Shown: piece after piece, positions 19,287-27,876 of the stretch
Numbering within the stretch: position 1 is the first letter of the stretch
How the letters are laid out: every line of letters begins with the position of its first letter
DNA from: Sphingobacteriales bacterium JAD_PAG50586_3
GTDB taxonomy: Bacteria > Bacteroidota > Bacteroidia > CAMBQF01
Direction of reading: 5' to 3'
DNA length: 64,000 bases
NCBI GenBank assembly: GCA_023213195.1
Contig: CP096135.1
Coordinates: 1,630,616-1,694,615 of the forward strand
Notes under the pieces: model-generated
The model's database searches: none
What the model saw: the letters and a program-made list of their open reading frames with translations, nothing else
Told to the model about the DNA's origin: nothing
Translations under genes and position numbers: made by a program

Positions 19287-20294
19287 ATGATTAGAATAAT
19301 GCTTTTGCTAAGCCTGTTGGCTTTGTATATAAACAGCGGTGCCCAGGCACCCGTTACTGATTATGCCCCAAAATATGCTAAGGTGGTAAATGCCGGGGAT
19401 ATGAAAAAGCTGGTAAAAGCACTGGCATCAAGAAAGTTTGAAGGCCGCGAGTCGGGGACGGAAGGGCAGCAGAAAGCTGCTAACTACATACGTAAATTTT
19501 ATAAGCGCAACGGCATAGAGCCGGGCAATGGCGATACCTACTTTCAAGAGTTTGAGGTAAAAGAACGCAACGGCACTACCGGCGGCATGAGCGAGAATGT
19601 GTTGGGCTATATTGAAGGTACCGACAAGCAAGGCGAGGTACTGGTTATTAGCGCACACTACGACCATTTAGGCAAAGACGGTAAGGATATTTATTATGGG
19701 GCTGATGATGATGCATCGGGTACTGCCGCTATTATGCTTATTGCCAAAGCATTTGCACAAGCCGCTAAAGATGGCTACAGACCACGCCGCAGCATTTTAA
19801 TACTAAACGCATCGGGCGAGGAGAAAGGTCTTTTAGGCTCTGAATATTATGTAAAGAACCCTACATACCCGCTAAAAAATACGGTGGCAAACCTTAATGT
19901 AGACATGATTGGCCGCTTAGACAGCACCCATGCTAAAGACACTAACTACGTATACCTTATTGGCTCTGATAAACTTAGCTACGACCTACACTTCATTAGC
20001 GAGAAGAGCAACTCTATGCACACTAACCTGAATTTGGATTACACCTTTAACTCCGATAGCGACCCTAACCGTTTCTATTACCGGTCTGACCATTACAACT
20101 TTGCCAAAAACAACATACCGGTAATATTCTATTTTAGTGGCGTGCACGAAGATTACCACCAGCCTACCGATACGTACGATAAAATACTGTACGATAAGGC
20201 TGCTAAAATAGCCCAACTAGTATTCTACACCGCGTGGAATATAGCCAACCGCGATGAGCGCCCTTTGTTGGATAAGATGATTGATAAGGAGTAA
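19287..20294 (+). CDS. secreted M28 family zinc metallopeptidase
   Basis: 335 residues with a signal peptide (IMLLLSLLALYINSGAQ). M28 enzymes are di-zinc aminopeptidases. The expected ligands are visible in order: His and Asp in ISAHYDHLG and YYGADDDASG, the catalytic and ligand Glu pair in NASGEEKGLLGSEYY, Asp in NVDMIGRLD, and His in GVHEDYHQPTDTYD. The inserted PA domain of larger family members is absent, so this is a short catalytic form acting in the periplasm or outside. The solute-binding lipoprotein gene follows after a 37-base gap, suggesting coordinated peptide breakdown and uptake. Confidence 0.93.
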   Translation: MIRIMLLLSLLALYINSGAQAPVTDYAPKYAKVVNAGDMKKLVKALASRKFEGRESGTEGQQKAANYIRKFYKRNGIEPGNGDTYFQEFEVKERNGTTGGMSENVLGYIEGTDKQGEVLVISAHYDHLGKDGKDIYYGADDDASGTAAIMLIAKAFAQAAKDGYRPRRSILILNASGEEKGLLGSEYYVKNPTYPLKNTVANLNVDMIGRLDSTHAKDTNYVYLIGSDKLSYDLHFISEKSNSMHTNLNLDYTFNSDSDPNRFYYRSDHYNFAKNNIPVIFYFSGVHEDYHQPTDTYDKILYDKAAKIAQLVFYTAWNIANRDERPLLDKMIDKE

Positions 20295-20331
20295 ATACCA
20301 AGCTTTCCATCTGCCGGGCGCAGGGGTAAAC

Positions 20332-21951
20332 ATGCGGCACACACATACATTTATATTTTTGGCGCTTTGTGCGTTGGTTGCCTGTGGCCGTAAAGATGCC
20401 GCCAATGGCCGCTCCTGCTTTTATTATAACGAGCCGCAGGGCGTAACATCGTTAGACCCTGCCTTTGCCAACAACAAAGCCAATATTTGGCCCGTAACCC
20501 AACTCTTCAACGGCCTTGTTCAGCTTAACGATAGCTTGTTGGTAGAGCCTTGCATTGCCAAAACTTGGAATATTAGTCCCGATGGCAAAACCTACACCTT
20601 TACCCTGCGTACCGATGTGTTTTTTAACCGTAGCGAGGTGTTCGCAGATTCTGTAGGGCGCAAGGTCACCGCGGCCGATTTCCTCTATAGTTTCAATCGT
20701 ATAAAAGACAGCAAAACCGCATCGCCGGGCGAGTGGGTGTTCCGCACCGTGGCTAGTGATGGTTTTGCCGCCCCTAACGATACAACATTTACCATCACCC
20801 TTAAAGAGCCTTATGCCCCCTTTTTGCAGATACTAACTATGCCCTACTGTGTGGTAGTGCCGCGCGAGGGAATAGAGAAGTATGGTAAAGATTTCCGCAG
20901 CCACCCCGTAGGCACAGGCCCCTTCTTTGTTAAGTATTGGTACGAGGGAAACCGCCTTATACTATGGAAAAATCCTAACTATTTTGAGCGTGACGATAAA
21001 GGTCAACGCTTACCGTATTTAGATGCCGTTTGCATATCGTTTATAGCCGATAAGCAGGTAGCATTTTTAGAGTTTGCCAAAGGTCAAATAGACATGCTGC
21101 AAGATATTGATGGCGTGTATAAAGATGAGCTTTTAACCAAGGCCGGAACACTTAACACCAAGTATGCCGATAGGTTCAGCCTGCTATCTATACCCTATTT
21201 AAACACAGAGTACATGGGCTTTTTGGTTGATGAAACCCTGCCCCGTGTACAAACCGGCGTGTATAAAGACAAGCGCATACGTCAGGCCCTAAACTACGCT
21301 ATAGACCGAGATAAGATGGCGCGCTACCTGCGAAATAATATGATAACGCCTGCCACAGCAGGGTTTGTACCCAAGGGTATGCCATCGTTCAATGCTGATG
21401 TAGTAAAGGGCTATAGCTACAACCCAACCGAGGCCCGCCGCCTGCTTAAAGAAGCCGGTTACCCTAATGGGGTTGGCCTGCCCATGCTGGTTATTAATAC
21501 CACGGCTAACTACTTAGATATTTGCGAGTTTATACAAAGCGAACTCTCTGCTATTGGCGTTAAGTCTAAAATAGAGGTTAACGAGAGTGCCACCCACCGC
21601 AAAATTGTGGCCAACCAGGGCATGGACTTTTTCCGTGGCTCGTGGCTGGGCGATTACCCCGATGCCGAAAACTACCTTAGCCTTTTCTACAGCAAAAACT
21701 TTGCCCCCGGAGGCCCCAACTACACCCACTTTAAAAGCGCCGAATACGACAAGCTTTTTGAAGAGGCCATGCGGGTGGTTGATGATAGTGCCCGTTTTGT
21801 GCTGTACCAACAGCTAGACCAAATGGTGGTAGACAATGCCCCGGTTATGTTTTTGTACTACGACCGTGCAGTGCGCTTTGTAAACCGCCGCATTACGGGC
21901 TTCGGCATAGACCCCATGAACCGCTTGGTGCTTAAAAGGGTAAGGAAGTAG
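20332..21951 (+). CDS. ABC transporter substrate-binding lipoprotein, family 5 (peptide/opine type)
   Basis: About 539 residues from the ATG at 20332. This start gives a clean lipoprotein signal with lipobox LVACG, unlike the TTG further upstream. Family-5 features: YYNEPQGVTSLDPAFANN, VTQLFNGLVQLND, AKTWNISPDGKTYTFTLR, HPVGTGPFFVKYW, and RQALNYAIDRDKMARYL. It delivers peptides or similar solutes to a Dpp/Opp-type permease. No permease or ATPase genes lie next to it, so it probably works with components encoded elsewhere. The last 87 bases have a degenerate copy at 22809-22894. Confidence 0.92.
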   Translation: MRHTHTFIFLALCALVACGRKDAANGRSCFYYNEPQGVTSLDPAFANNKANIWPVTQLFNGLVQLNDSLLVEPCIAKTWNISPDGKTYTFTLRTDVFFNRSEVFADSVGRKVTAADFLYSFNRIKDSKTASPGEWVFRTVASDGFAAPNDTTFTITLKEPYAPFLQILTMPYCVVVPREGIEKYGKDFRSHPVGTGPFFVKYWYEGNRLILWKNPNYFERDDKGQRLPYLDAVCISFIADKQVAFLEFAKGQIDMLQDIDGVYKDELLTKAGTLNTKYADRFSLLSIPYLNTEYMGFLVDETLPRVQTGVYKDKRIRQALNYAIDRDKMARYLRNNMITPATAGFVPKGMPSFNADVVKGYSYNPTEARRLLKEAGYPNGVGLPMLVINTTANYLDICEFIQSELSAIGVKSKIEVNESATHRKIVANQGMDFFRGSWLGDYPDAENYLSLFYSKNFAPGGPNYTHFKSAEYDKLFEEAMRVVDDSARFVLYQQLDQMVVDNAPVMFLYYDRAVRFVNRRITGFGIDPMNRLVLKRVRK

Positions 21952-21959
21952 TGTCATTA

Positions 21960-22743
21960 CTATTTTACTACAACAAACCTCCCTGTTTTTTCAGGATTGT
22001 TATTTATAGATATGCTATACAAATATAATCCTGGGTTTAAAGCAGAAGTATCAAACGTTAATGTTTTAGCATCACATAAAGTAATAGTATTAATAATACT
22101 TCCAATCGAATTGTAAACTCTCAATTTGATTTTACTTACCAAAGTGGAAAAATCAAAAGAAATATATTGATTTGCCGGGTTTGGATAAGGTGGGGAGAGT
22201 TTTATTTGCGATTCGTTTATATCTGTAAGTTCGGGACATATTTCACAATTATTAAGCCATTCCGATGGATTAATTCCTAAACTATCAATTTGTTTACAAG
22301 TTGCTTTTATATAATAAGTAATTGCAGTTTCCATATATATAGAATCTGAAATAAAAATTGTAAAAGGGAAGAGACTACTAGCCGGATAATCGGGAGAGCC
22401 CATTACCATCACTGCATCTATCATATTAGTTTGAGAAAATACGCCGGCGAATGTTTTATAACCTGCTGGTACGCAAGGGTCGCCAATAATTTTAACAGCA
22501 TATACACTGTCATTCGATAGAAATAGTCCTAACGTATCTGGCATAGAAAAAGGATCCGGAATCTGATTTATAGCAATAACTTCTAAAGGAACGGTATAAT
22601 ATTGTTCGTTGCCAGTAGAATCGAGTGTATAGCATTGGTAACCATATCCTAACCATATACCACACACATTTGTTGCTCTGAGCCATGCCTGCAGAGGAAG
22701 ACATACAAAATATAACAGCGAACAGATAGTTTTTAAGGTTCAT
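21960..22743 (-). CDS. secreted protein with type IX sorting tail (frameshifted)
   Basis: About 260 residues. The signal peptide MNLKNYLFAVIFCMSSSAGMAQ begins at 22743 and is in a different frame from the rest. The break is in the AC dinucleotide run at 22660-22668. The body is an unrecognised beta-rich domain (EQYYTVPLEVIAINQ, NDSVYAVKIIGDPCV). The C-terminus is a Por-type sorting domain (LSPPYPNPANQYISFDFS, LNPGLYLYSISINN, KTGRFVVVK). It lies on the opposite strand between a solute-binding protein gene and the relic of that gene's 3' end. The low GC of this stretch compared with the solute-binding gene fits an inserted segment. Confidence 0.75.
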
Positions 22744-23208
22744 ATACTCAAATATAGATTATTTTCAATCTTAATTACTAATAAAAAATATTTACATATT
22801 GTAATACCAGAGCTGTGAACTTTGTAAACCGCCGCGTAATGGGGTTCGGCGTAGACCCATGAATAGGCTGGTGCTTTAAAGAGTAAGGAAGTAAATTTTT
22901 GCAGGCTACTTTTCAATTGCATTTGAAATAGTGGTGTTCGATAAATGATAAATGAGCCACTTTCAACCCAAATCTTACACATATTTCAGCTTAAAATTAA
23001 TATTTTTATAAATTTAATAAACTGATTATTAGGTGTTTATTGTATTTTTCGTAGCTAAAATGAAATATATCTTACACAATGTTGTAACCTTATCTACACC
23101 GCGGCGTTATAATGGTCGAAATATAAATTTAGACACACCTAAAATATTCTATAGCATATACCTCTACTCTACAAGTGATTAGTAAAAACCAATTCCTAAA
23201 GAGGTATT
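22744..23208. other. 465-base gap holding a gene relic
   Basis: Apart from the solute-binding-protein relic at 22809-22894 I see no gene. The last 200 bases are A/T-rich and must include the promoter of the sigma-factor gene. An AAGAGGT ribosome-binding-like stretch lies 5 bases before its ATG. Confidence 0.6.
22809..22894 (+). pseudogene. relic copy of the 3' end of the solute-binding protein gene
   Basis: Aligns base by base with 21865-21951: both contain CTTTGTAAACCGCCGC, GGGNTTCGGCNTAGACCC and GTAAGGAAGTA. The encoded end, RAVNFVNRRVMGFGVDP, parallels RAVRFVNRRITGFGIDP of the intact gene. The copy then has a missing C after GACCC and an in-frame TAA where the intact gene has Lys. Only about 29 codons remain, so this is a leftover of a duplicated gene. 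The T9SS protein gene sits between original and relic. Confidence 0.8.
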
Positions 23209-23796
23209 ATGAATACAGAAAACACCAACGATCAATTGCTACTTAGCAATTTTGTTAACGGCGACGAGCGCTCTTTTGAAACGCTAGTTAAAAAGTACCG
23301 CAGCCGTATCTACCAAACTGTAATGTACATCGTTCGCGATGCCGAAGTGGCAAAGGATATTGTACAGGATGTATTTCTGAAAGCAATCAATGAAATTCGT
23401 AAAGGCCGTTATGTTGACCAAAGCTGTTTTGGTGCATGGATAGGCCGTATTGCCCACAACATGGCAATTGACCACATTCGCCGTAGCGAGAAAATGCAAA
23501 TGGTGCGTAACGACGATGATGAATATGACATTTTTGACACTATTAAAGTGTTAGACAAAAGCCGCGAAGACGATATTATTAGCGAGCAAATACAAAACGA
23601 CCTGAAAAAACTGGTTAATTCTTTGCCCGCATCGCAACGCGAAATAATTTTCCTACGTCACTATGCTGGACTTAAATTCCATGAAATTGCAGAAGAAATT
23701 GATGTAAACCTTAACACCGCTCTGGGACGTATGCGCTATGCTTTGAAAAACCTGCGCAAAATGATTGATGATAATGGTGTGCTTTTAGCCTCGTAG
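23209..23796 (+). CDS. RNA polymerase sigma-70 factor, ECF type
   Basis: 195 residues. Region 2 is DERSFETLVKKYRSRIYQTV followed by AKDIVQDVFLKAI and FGAWIGRIAHNMAIDHIRR. Region 4 is LPASQREIIFLRHYAGLKFHEIAEEIDVNLNTALGRM. No region 3 lies between them, which makes it an ECF factor. No anti-sigma gene is adjacent, which is common among Bacteroidota housekeeping-like ECFs. The acidic linker NDDDEYDIFD lies between the domains. It is terminated by the hairpin at 23840. Confidence 0.92.
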   Translation: MNTENTNDQLLLSNFVNGDERSFETLVKKYRSRIYQTVMYIVRDAEVAKDIVQDVFLKAINEIRKGRYVDQSCFGAWIGRIAHNMAIDHIRRSEKMQMVRNDDDEYDIFDTIKVLDKSREDDIISEQIQNDLKKLVNSLPASQREIIFLRHYAGLKFHEIAEEIDVNLNTALGRMRYALKNLRKMIDDNGVLLAS

Positions 23797-23839
23797 TTAG
23801 TTAGTTTTAAGATAAAAGTAAGTTGTTTTGTTTAAGAAG

Positions 23840-23866
23840 AATCCCGCGTCCACGGCGGGATTTTTC
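23840..23866 (+). terminator. terminator of the sigma-factor gene
   Basis: AATCCCGC / GCGGGATT stem, 7-base loop, then TTTTTC. The arms are identical to those of the tRNA terminator at 9359. Confidence 0.85.
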
Positions 23867-23870
23867 TTTA

Positions 23871-23907
23871 CCCTCATCCCCAACCCTTCTTCCGAGGGGA
23901 GAAGGGA
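23871..23907. repeat. intergenic palindromic element
   Basis: Runs CCCTCATCCCCAACCCTTCT then CCGAGGGGAGAAGGG; the CCCTTCT and AGAAGGG arms pair. Same family as the element at 43703-43732. Confidence 0.5.
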
Positions 23908-23931
23908 GTGAAAAATTCGCATATTTGCCTT

Positions 23932-24582
23932 ATGACAACGAAAGAACGTTATAAGCGTGTTTTAGCCTATTTTGAAGAGAATAATGCCCCTGCTGAAACG
24001 GAACTGAATTACAGTAACCCATATGAGTTGATTGTAGCTGTGGCCCTGTCTGCGCAGTGTACTGATAAAAGGGTGAATATAGTTACCCCGGCGTTGTTCA
24101 AACGTTTTCCTGATGTTGATACCATGGCAGCCTCTTCGGTTGATGAGGTCTTTGAGTATATTAAAAGCATTAGCTATCCTAATAACAAGGCAAAGCATCT
24201 GGTAGGCATGGCACAAATGCTTAAAGAAAAGTTTAATGGTGAGGTGCCGGGTACTATAGATGAGTTGGTGCAGTTGCCGGGTGTAGGCCGCAAAACAGCC
24301 AATGTAATAGCATCGGTAGTGTATGACCAACCTACCATGGCGGTAGATACCCATGTGTACCGCGTATCGCGCAGAATTGGCTTAGCGCCTGTTGCAGCAA
24401 CTACCCCTTTGGCGGTAGAAAAAGAACTGATTAAATACATACCGGAAGCAATTGTGCCAAAAGCCCACCACTGGCTTATTTTGCATGGGCGTTATGTATG
24501 TGTGGCCCGCAGCCCAAAGTGCGCTGATTGTGGCTTAAAACCCCTTTGCCTGTATTTTCAAGGTAAGGTTGATGTAGCTTAA
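23932..24582 (+). CDS. nth: endonuclease III (DNA glycosylase/AP lyase)
   Basis: 216 residues from the ATG at 23932. Nth removes oxidised pyrimidines and nicks the abasic site in base excision repair. The helix-hairpin-helix LPGVGRKTANV contains the catalytic Lys, and the catalytic Asp lies 18 residues later in AVDTHVYRVSRR. The C-terminal CVARSPKCADCGLKPLC gives the C-x6-C-x2-C-x5-C cluster for the 4Fe-4S centre. I chose 23932 over an in-frame start 24 bases upstream because the protein then begins like other members and the upstream part is in the repeat. A secreted-protein gene starts 10 bases downstream. Confidence 0.95.
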   Translation: MTTKERYKRVLAYFEENNAPAETELNYSNPYELIVAVALSAQCTDKRVNIVTPALFKRFPDVDTMAASSVDEVFEYIKSISYPNNKAKHLVGMAQMLKEKFNGEVPGTIDELVQLPGVGRKTANVIASVVYDQPTMAVDTHVYRVSRRIGLAPVAATTPLAVEKELIKYIPEAIVPKAHHWLILHGRYVCVARSPKCADCGLKPLCLYFQGKVDVA

Positions 24583-24592
24583 TTTTGTAAGT

Positions 24593-25126
24593 ATGAAAAA
24601 GATAATTGTATTGTTGTTGTGCCTGTGTACCCTGATTGGGAAAGCTCAGGTATTGCATAATATGATTGATGAGGGTTGGGGAAATTGACAGGCCGCAATT
24701 GCGGCCCGGCTAATATTGAAGAGGCCCGCAAAAAATTTATTACAGCTAAACGATTGGGCTTTTATAACAGCCGAATACGCAAACGAGCCTCCGAGGGCCT
24801 TTCTCGATATCAGTTGATTAAAGGTGATACTGCCGAAGCAACAAACATACTAGAGAAGTTGATTGGAAATGCAGTTAATACAAATATTAAAGCTGGACGT
24901 TTTGAAAGAATAAGTAAAACTAAAAAGCAACAATGGGCTAAGTATGGAGCTGCTACAGGCATTAGTTGATATTTATATAGCCCGTAAGCAATACACTTTG
25001 GCAAGCAATTATTTAACTTATTTTGAAAAACATGTAAATGTTATATGGACTTGCGGAACAGGAGTTATACAGCATAATAAATTTATAAAAGAAGCAAGAG
25101 GTAAAATATCCGCCTGTAAACCTTAG
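24593..25126 (+). CDS. small secreted TPR-like protein (two compensating frameshifts)
   Basis: About 177 residues. Signal peptide MKKIIVLLLCLCTLIGKAQ. One G is missing from the GGGG run at 24678-24681 and one G is extra at 24946-24947. With both repaired the protein reads continuously through RNCGPANIEEARKKF, RYQLIKGDTAEATNILEKL and QALVDIYIARKQYTLASNYL. The helical pattern with alternating Ala/Leu/Tyr suggests TPR-like repeats. No family recognised. It converges on the membrane protein gene at 25123, overlapping by 4 bases at the ends. Confidence 0.6.
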
Positions 25127-26028
25127 TACGAACATTTACAATCGAAAGTAATATCCTCATCAGGGAAAACCTTAGTATACAAAACAAAGTTTTCGTGGTA
25201 AGCGCTAACACCGGTATGCAAATGTAGCATGTGCGCAAAGCCTAATATAGGGTTGTGAAACGGTGGGCGTATGCCATCGTACATGCAAAGCTCTGTATGG
25301 TATTTCCAGTGGGCGCCTAAAATTAATTCACCTAAATATTCATCAACCGGGTTGTTCAATATGGCCCTAATAGCTTGCGGATTGTTTAGATTAGCAGTAA
25401 ATGTATTTGTTAGGTAATTTATACGTAGCGCTAAACAAACACCCATAATTAAGATAACAACAGGACTTATTATAAATGCCCTTTTTAGTGCTTTAGAATG
25501 CAGGGTGGTATAATAATGTGCTAATTGAACCAACAGGAAATAAGGTGTAATTACTATTATTATGGGCAGGTAAATAATATCTAACTCTTTCGTTCTATAG
25601 GTTTTCTTAAAGTAACGTATTGCAACATCAACAGGTATAGCAAGGGTGGTTAGTACCAACATAAATATGAGATATTCATACGAAGCAAAAGCAATAATAT
25701 ATAGAAGGATAAAAACGCCGCTGCCCAGTATAATGGCCTGTAGATATTTTACAGGCTTTGATGTTATGGTAATTGGTATAGTAAGAGTTGTAAGGAATAA
25801 CAAGGCTAAGAATATTGTTACCCAGTTAACCGGTGTGCAAAACAGTTGGTCTAGTTTAAAATTGGCAATAGCAGCAACGGTAAATAAAATAATATTAACC
25901 GCTATAAACCATATGTTGTTGCTAAACAGGGTATGTGATGTAGCTGGTAATCTGTGCCGGTGGAAACGGCAGGCATACCATACAATAAAAAGTATAAATG
26001 GTATAAAAATGGTTGGCAAATAATTCAT
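25123..26028 (-). CDS. hypothetical polytopic membrane protein
   Basis: About 301 residues from the ATG at 26028 (a further ATG lies at 26043). There are 7-8 hydrophobic segments, for example YLPTIFIPFILFIVWYA, WVTIFLALLFLTTLTIPITI and VFILLYIIAFASYEYLI, with a basic cytoplasmic stretch RYFKKTYRTKELD in the middle. The last 90 residues are soluble and Cys/His-containing (ELCMYDGIRPPFHN, FAHMLHLHTG, DCKCSY). Family not recognised. It is followed upstream by a terminator shared with the lipoprotein array. Confidence 0.6.
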   Translation of the reverse strand: MNYLPTIFIPFILFIVWYACRFHRHRLPATSHTLFSNNIWFIAVNIILFTVAAIANFKLDQLFCTPVNWVTIFLALLFLTTLTIPITITSKPVKYLQAIILGSGVFILLYIIAFASYEYLIFMLVLTTLAIPVDVAIRYFKKTYRTKELDIIYLPIIIVITPYFLLVQLAHYYTTLHSKALKRAFIISPVVILIMGVCLALRINYLTNTFTANLNNPQAIRAILNNPVDEYLGELILGAHWKYHTELCMYDGIRPPFHNPILGFAHMLHLHTGVSAYHENFVLYTKVFPDEDITFDCKCSY

Positions 26029-26068
26029 GTATACACAACGCATTTACCATTTTAAAATTGTGCTAAAT

Positions 26069-26102
26069 AAAAAAGCCTCTGGAATTTACCAAAGGCTTTT
26101 TC
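26069..26102. terminator. hairpin with A/T arms
   Basis: AAAAGCCT and AGGCTTTT flank a 14-base loop, followed by TT on the plus strand. It lies just past the stop of the TM2 lipoprotein gene (26121). Confidence 0.65.
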
Positions 26103-26120
26103 TTATGTCAAAATGTTGTA

Positions 26121-26753
26121 TTACGAAGGGAAGAACAATGGTCTGTCTAGTATTAAGTATATCAGGTCAATAATAATCCATACAAAGAGTAAAATACCAC
26201 ATAAATAACCTATCCAGCCAAGTACAAAACCGCCCAACACTACAGATGCTACAAATAGCACAATCATAAGGATGGCAGAAACAGGATAGCCTAAGTAAAA
26301 ACGGTGTATACCTAACCAACCTAAGAAAATACAAAGAATGATAGAGATAATTTTATCAGCCATCATACCTTTTGGGCTTTGACCTTTTAACGCTTTTTTG
26401 CTAATCATGCTAAGGGCTATAGCCTTATCGCCCAACTTGGTAACAGGCTTTTCTGTGGCTTTAGCAACTTTGTTAGTGGTAGTTTTTTTAGCCTCGGGTA
26501 CAGCAACAACATCTGTTGTAGAGGTTGTTGTGGTAGTTTCTACGGTTAAATCTTCAGGAGCTACTTCAGCTTCTACTACAACAGTCTCCGGTTCAGGGGC
26601 TACATCGTGCTTTTTAACTTCAGGTTTTGGTACTTTAGCTTCTGATTTAAAGTGAAGACCCGGCCTGTAGTGCCTTTTCTCTACTGAGCATGCGCTTAAA
26701 AATACAATGATAGCCATGGCTATCAACGAAATATGTGTAATAGATTTTTTCAT
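26121..26753 (-). CDS. CSVEKR-type lipoprotein with C-terminal TM2 domain (array member 1)
   Basis: 210 residues. Lipoprotein signal ending LSAC, directly followed by the array signature CSVEKRHYRPGLHF. A Thr/Val/Pro/Lys-rich linker of about 80 residues follows, then the TM2 domain from about residue 128: MADKIISIILCIFLGWLGIHRFYLG and a second hydrophobic hairpin (GWIGYLCGILLFVWIIIDLIYL). TM2 is a two-helix membrane module of unknown biochemical role with the G-x-x-x-H-R-F-Y-x-G motif seen here. The gene is first in map order of five paralogues on this strand. The N-terminal Cys and the membrane-spanning C-terminus imply two membrane attachments. Confidence 0.85.
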   Translation of the reverse strand: MKKSITHISLIAMAIIVFLSACSVEKRHYRPGLHFKSEAKVPKPEVKKHDVAPEPETVVVEAEVAPEDLTVETTTTTSTTDVVAVPEAKKTTTNKVAKATEKPVTKLGDKAIALSMISKKALKGQSPKGMMADKIISIILCIFLGWLGIHRFYLGYPVSAILMIVLFVASVVLGGFVLGWIGYLCGILLFVWIIIDLIYLILDRPLFFPS

Positions 26754-26828
26754 AGTTTCTTCTGTAGCTACTTATATAACGTGTTTCTCTTGCACTAAGT
26801 TATGAATAATTAAATGTAATACGCAAAT

Positions 26829-27083
26829 TTAGGGCCAAGTTTTTATCAGCTTTCGCACCCTGATAAGTTCTTGTACCCACACAATCAACAACAAAGGAAC
26901 CACAGCTACTACTAATTTATTGTACTCCCAGGCGGTAGCAAAATCAAAGTGGATAAGGTGTTGCACGGCCCGGGTTATGCCGCATCCGTAACATTTTATG
27001 TTAAATAGCAGTACCGAAAGGCACACCGTTTGCCCATTGTCAAAAAAATCGGCGGGTAATACCAGCAAAACTAAAGGTGCCAA
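26829..27083 (-). CDS. DUF2752 family membrane protein
   Basis: At least 84 residues. The DUF2752 signature is clear: YGCGITRAVQHLIHFDFATAWEYN, followed by a hydrophobic segment (LVVAVVPLLLIVWV). The marked start is TTG. The frame stays open upstream and encodes KIYFGGLILAPLVLLVLP, so the protein probably begins further up, perhaps at a TTG near 27128 with one T missing at 27110-27120. It sits directly downstream of a TM2 lipoprotein gene; TM2 and DUF2752 genes adjoining one another is a familiar arrangement in this phylum. Function unknown. Confidence 0.75.
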   Translation of the reverse strand: MAPLVLLVLPADFFDNGQTVCLSVLLFNIKCYGCGITRAVQHLIHFDFATAWEYNKLVVAVVPLLLIVWVQELIRVRKLIKTWP

Positions 27084-27124
27084 TATTAACCCGCCGAAAT
27101 AAATTTTTAAAAGTTCTTTTTCAA

Positions 27125-27748
27125 TTACAACGTTTCAGAATAGCCACTACCATCTTTAGGGCCAAGGTCGCCGGTAATAATTCTTATAAGGTCAATTAAA
27201 GCCCAAACACCACAGCCACCTGCAGTTAATAACTGAATTATTCCAATACCAATGTAGCCAAGGTACATACGGTGGATGCCTAATACACCAACAAAAATAA
27301 CTAGTAAAAGAGCTATTAATTGGCTTTTACCACCAGCAGCAGCCCCGGTAACTTTTTTGGCAATTTTAGCAGCAAAGTCAGTATTTTTCTTAATGTCTAC
27401 CTTGCTATTGTTAGCTTTTGTTGGGTTTGCATTAGTGTTAGCTTTAGCTAAAGCAGGTTGAGTAGCTTTTTTAGTGCTAGCAACTGTTGTAGTAGTGGAA
27501 GCGCTTAACTCAGGAGTAGCAACCGATTCAATTTTAGCATTTCTTTCAACACCTGTAACGGTAACTACACTTTTGCCGGTTTCAACAGCAACTTTAGATG
27601 TTTTTTGGGCTTGCTCTGTAGCTTTAGGGGCGTTAGAATTCCAATTTACACTATAGCCTTTGGTGTAATGGCGTTTTTCTACTGAGCATGAGGCAAATAC
27701 CAACGTCAGCGCTAGCCCGATTGATGTGATTAGTTTGAAGTTTTTCAT
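27125..27748 (-). CDS. CSVEKR-type lipoprotein with C-terminal TM2 domain (array member 2)
   Basis: About 207 residues from the ATG at 27748, which gives a standard lipoprotein signal (LALTLVFASC). The signature CSVEKRHYTKGYSVNWN follows the lipidated Cys. The linker is Thr/Ala/Lys-rich. The TM2 region reads LIALLLVIFVGVLGIHRMYLGYIGIGI and then GCGVWALIDLIRIITGDL. An upstream ATG at 27775 would only add MQKTILIIK before the signal. It overlaps or abuts the DUF2752 gene and is probably expressed with it. Confidence 0.85.
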   Translation of the reverse strand: MKNFKLITSIGLALTLVFASCSVEKRHYTKGYSVNWNSNAPKATEQAQKTSKVAVETGKSVVTVTGVERNAKIESVATPELSASTTTTVASTKKATQPALAKANTNANPTKANNSKVDIKKNTDFAAKIAKKVTGAAAGGKSQLIALLLVIFVGVLGIHRMYLGYIGIGIIQLLTAGGCGVWALIDLIRIITGDLGPKDGSGYSETL

Positions 27749-27813
27749 TTTGATTATTAAAATTGTTTTTTGCAAACAAACTAATTAATTTAATTGCAGC
27801 CAAGTAATTACAA

Positions 27814-27845
27814 AAAAATCTCCGGAGTTGCGTCCGGAGATTTTT
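27814..27845. terminator. strong bidirectional hairpin
   Basis: AAAAATCTCCGGA and TCCGGAGATTTTT form a perfect 13-bp stem with loop GTTGCG. It separates array members 2 and 3 and shows that member 3 is a distinct transcript. Confidence 0.9.
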
Positions 27846-27876
27846 ATACTAAGCTTTATACCAGGTGTATTGCTTG

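Noticed and set aside
22740..22982. 80-residue minus-strand frame
   Set aside because: Lies over the relic of the solute-binding gene and has no signal or family features.
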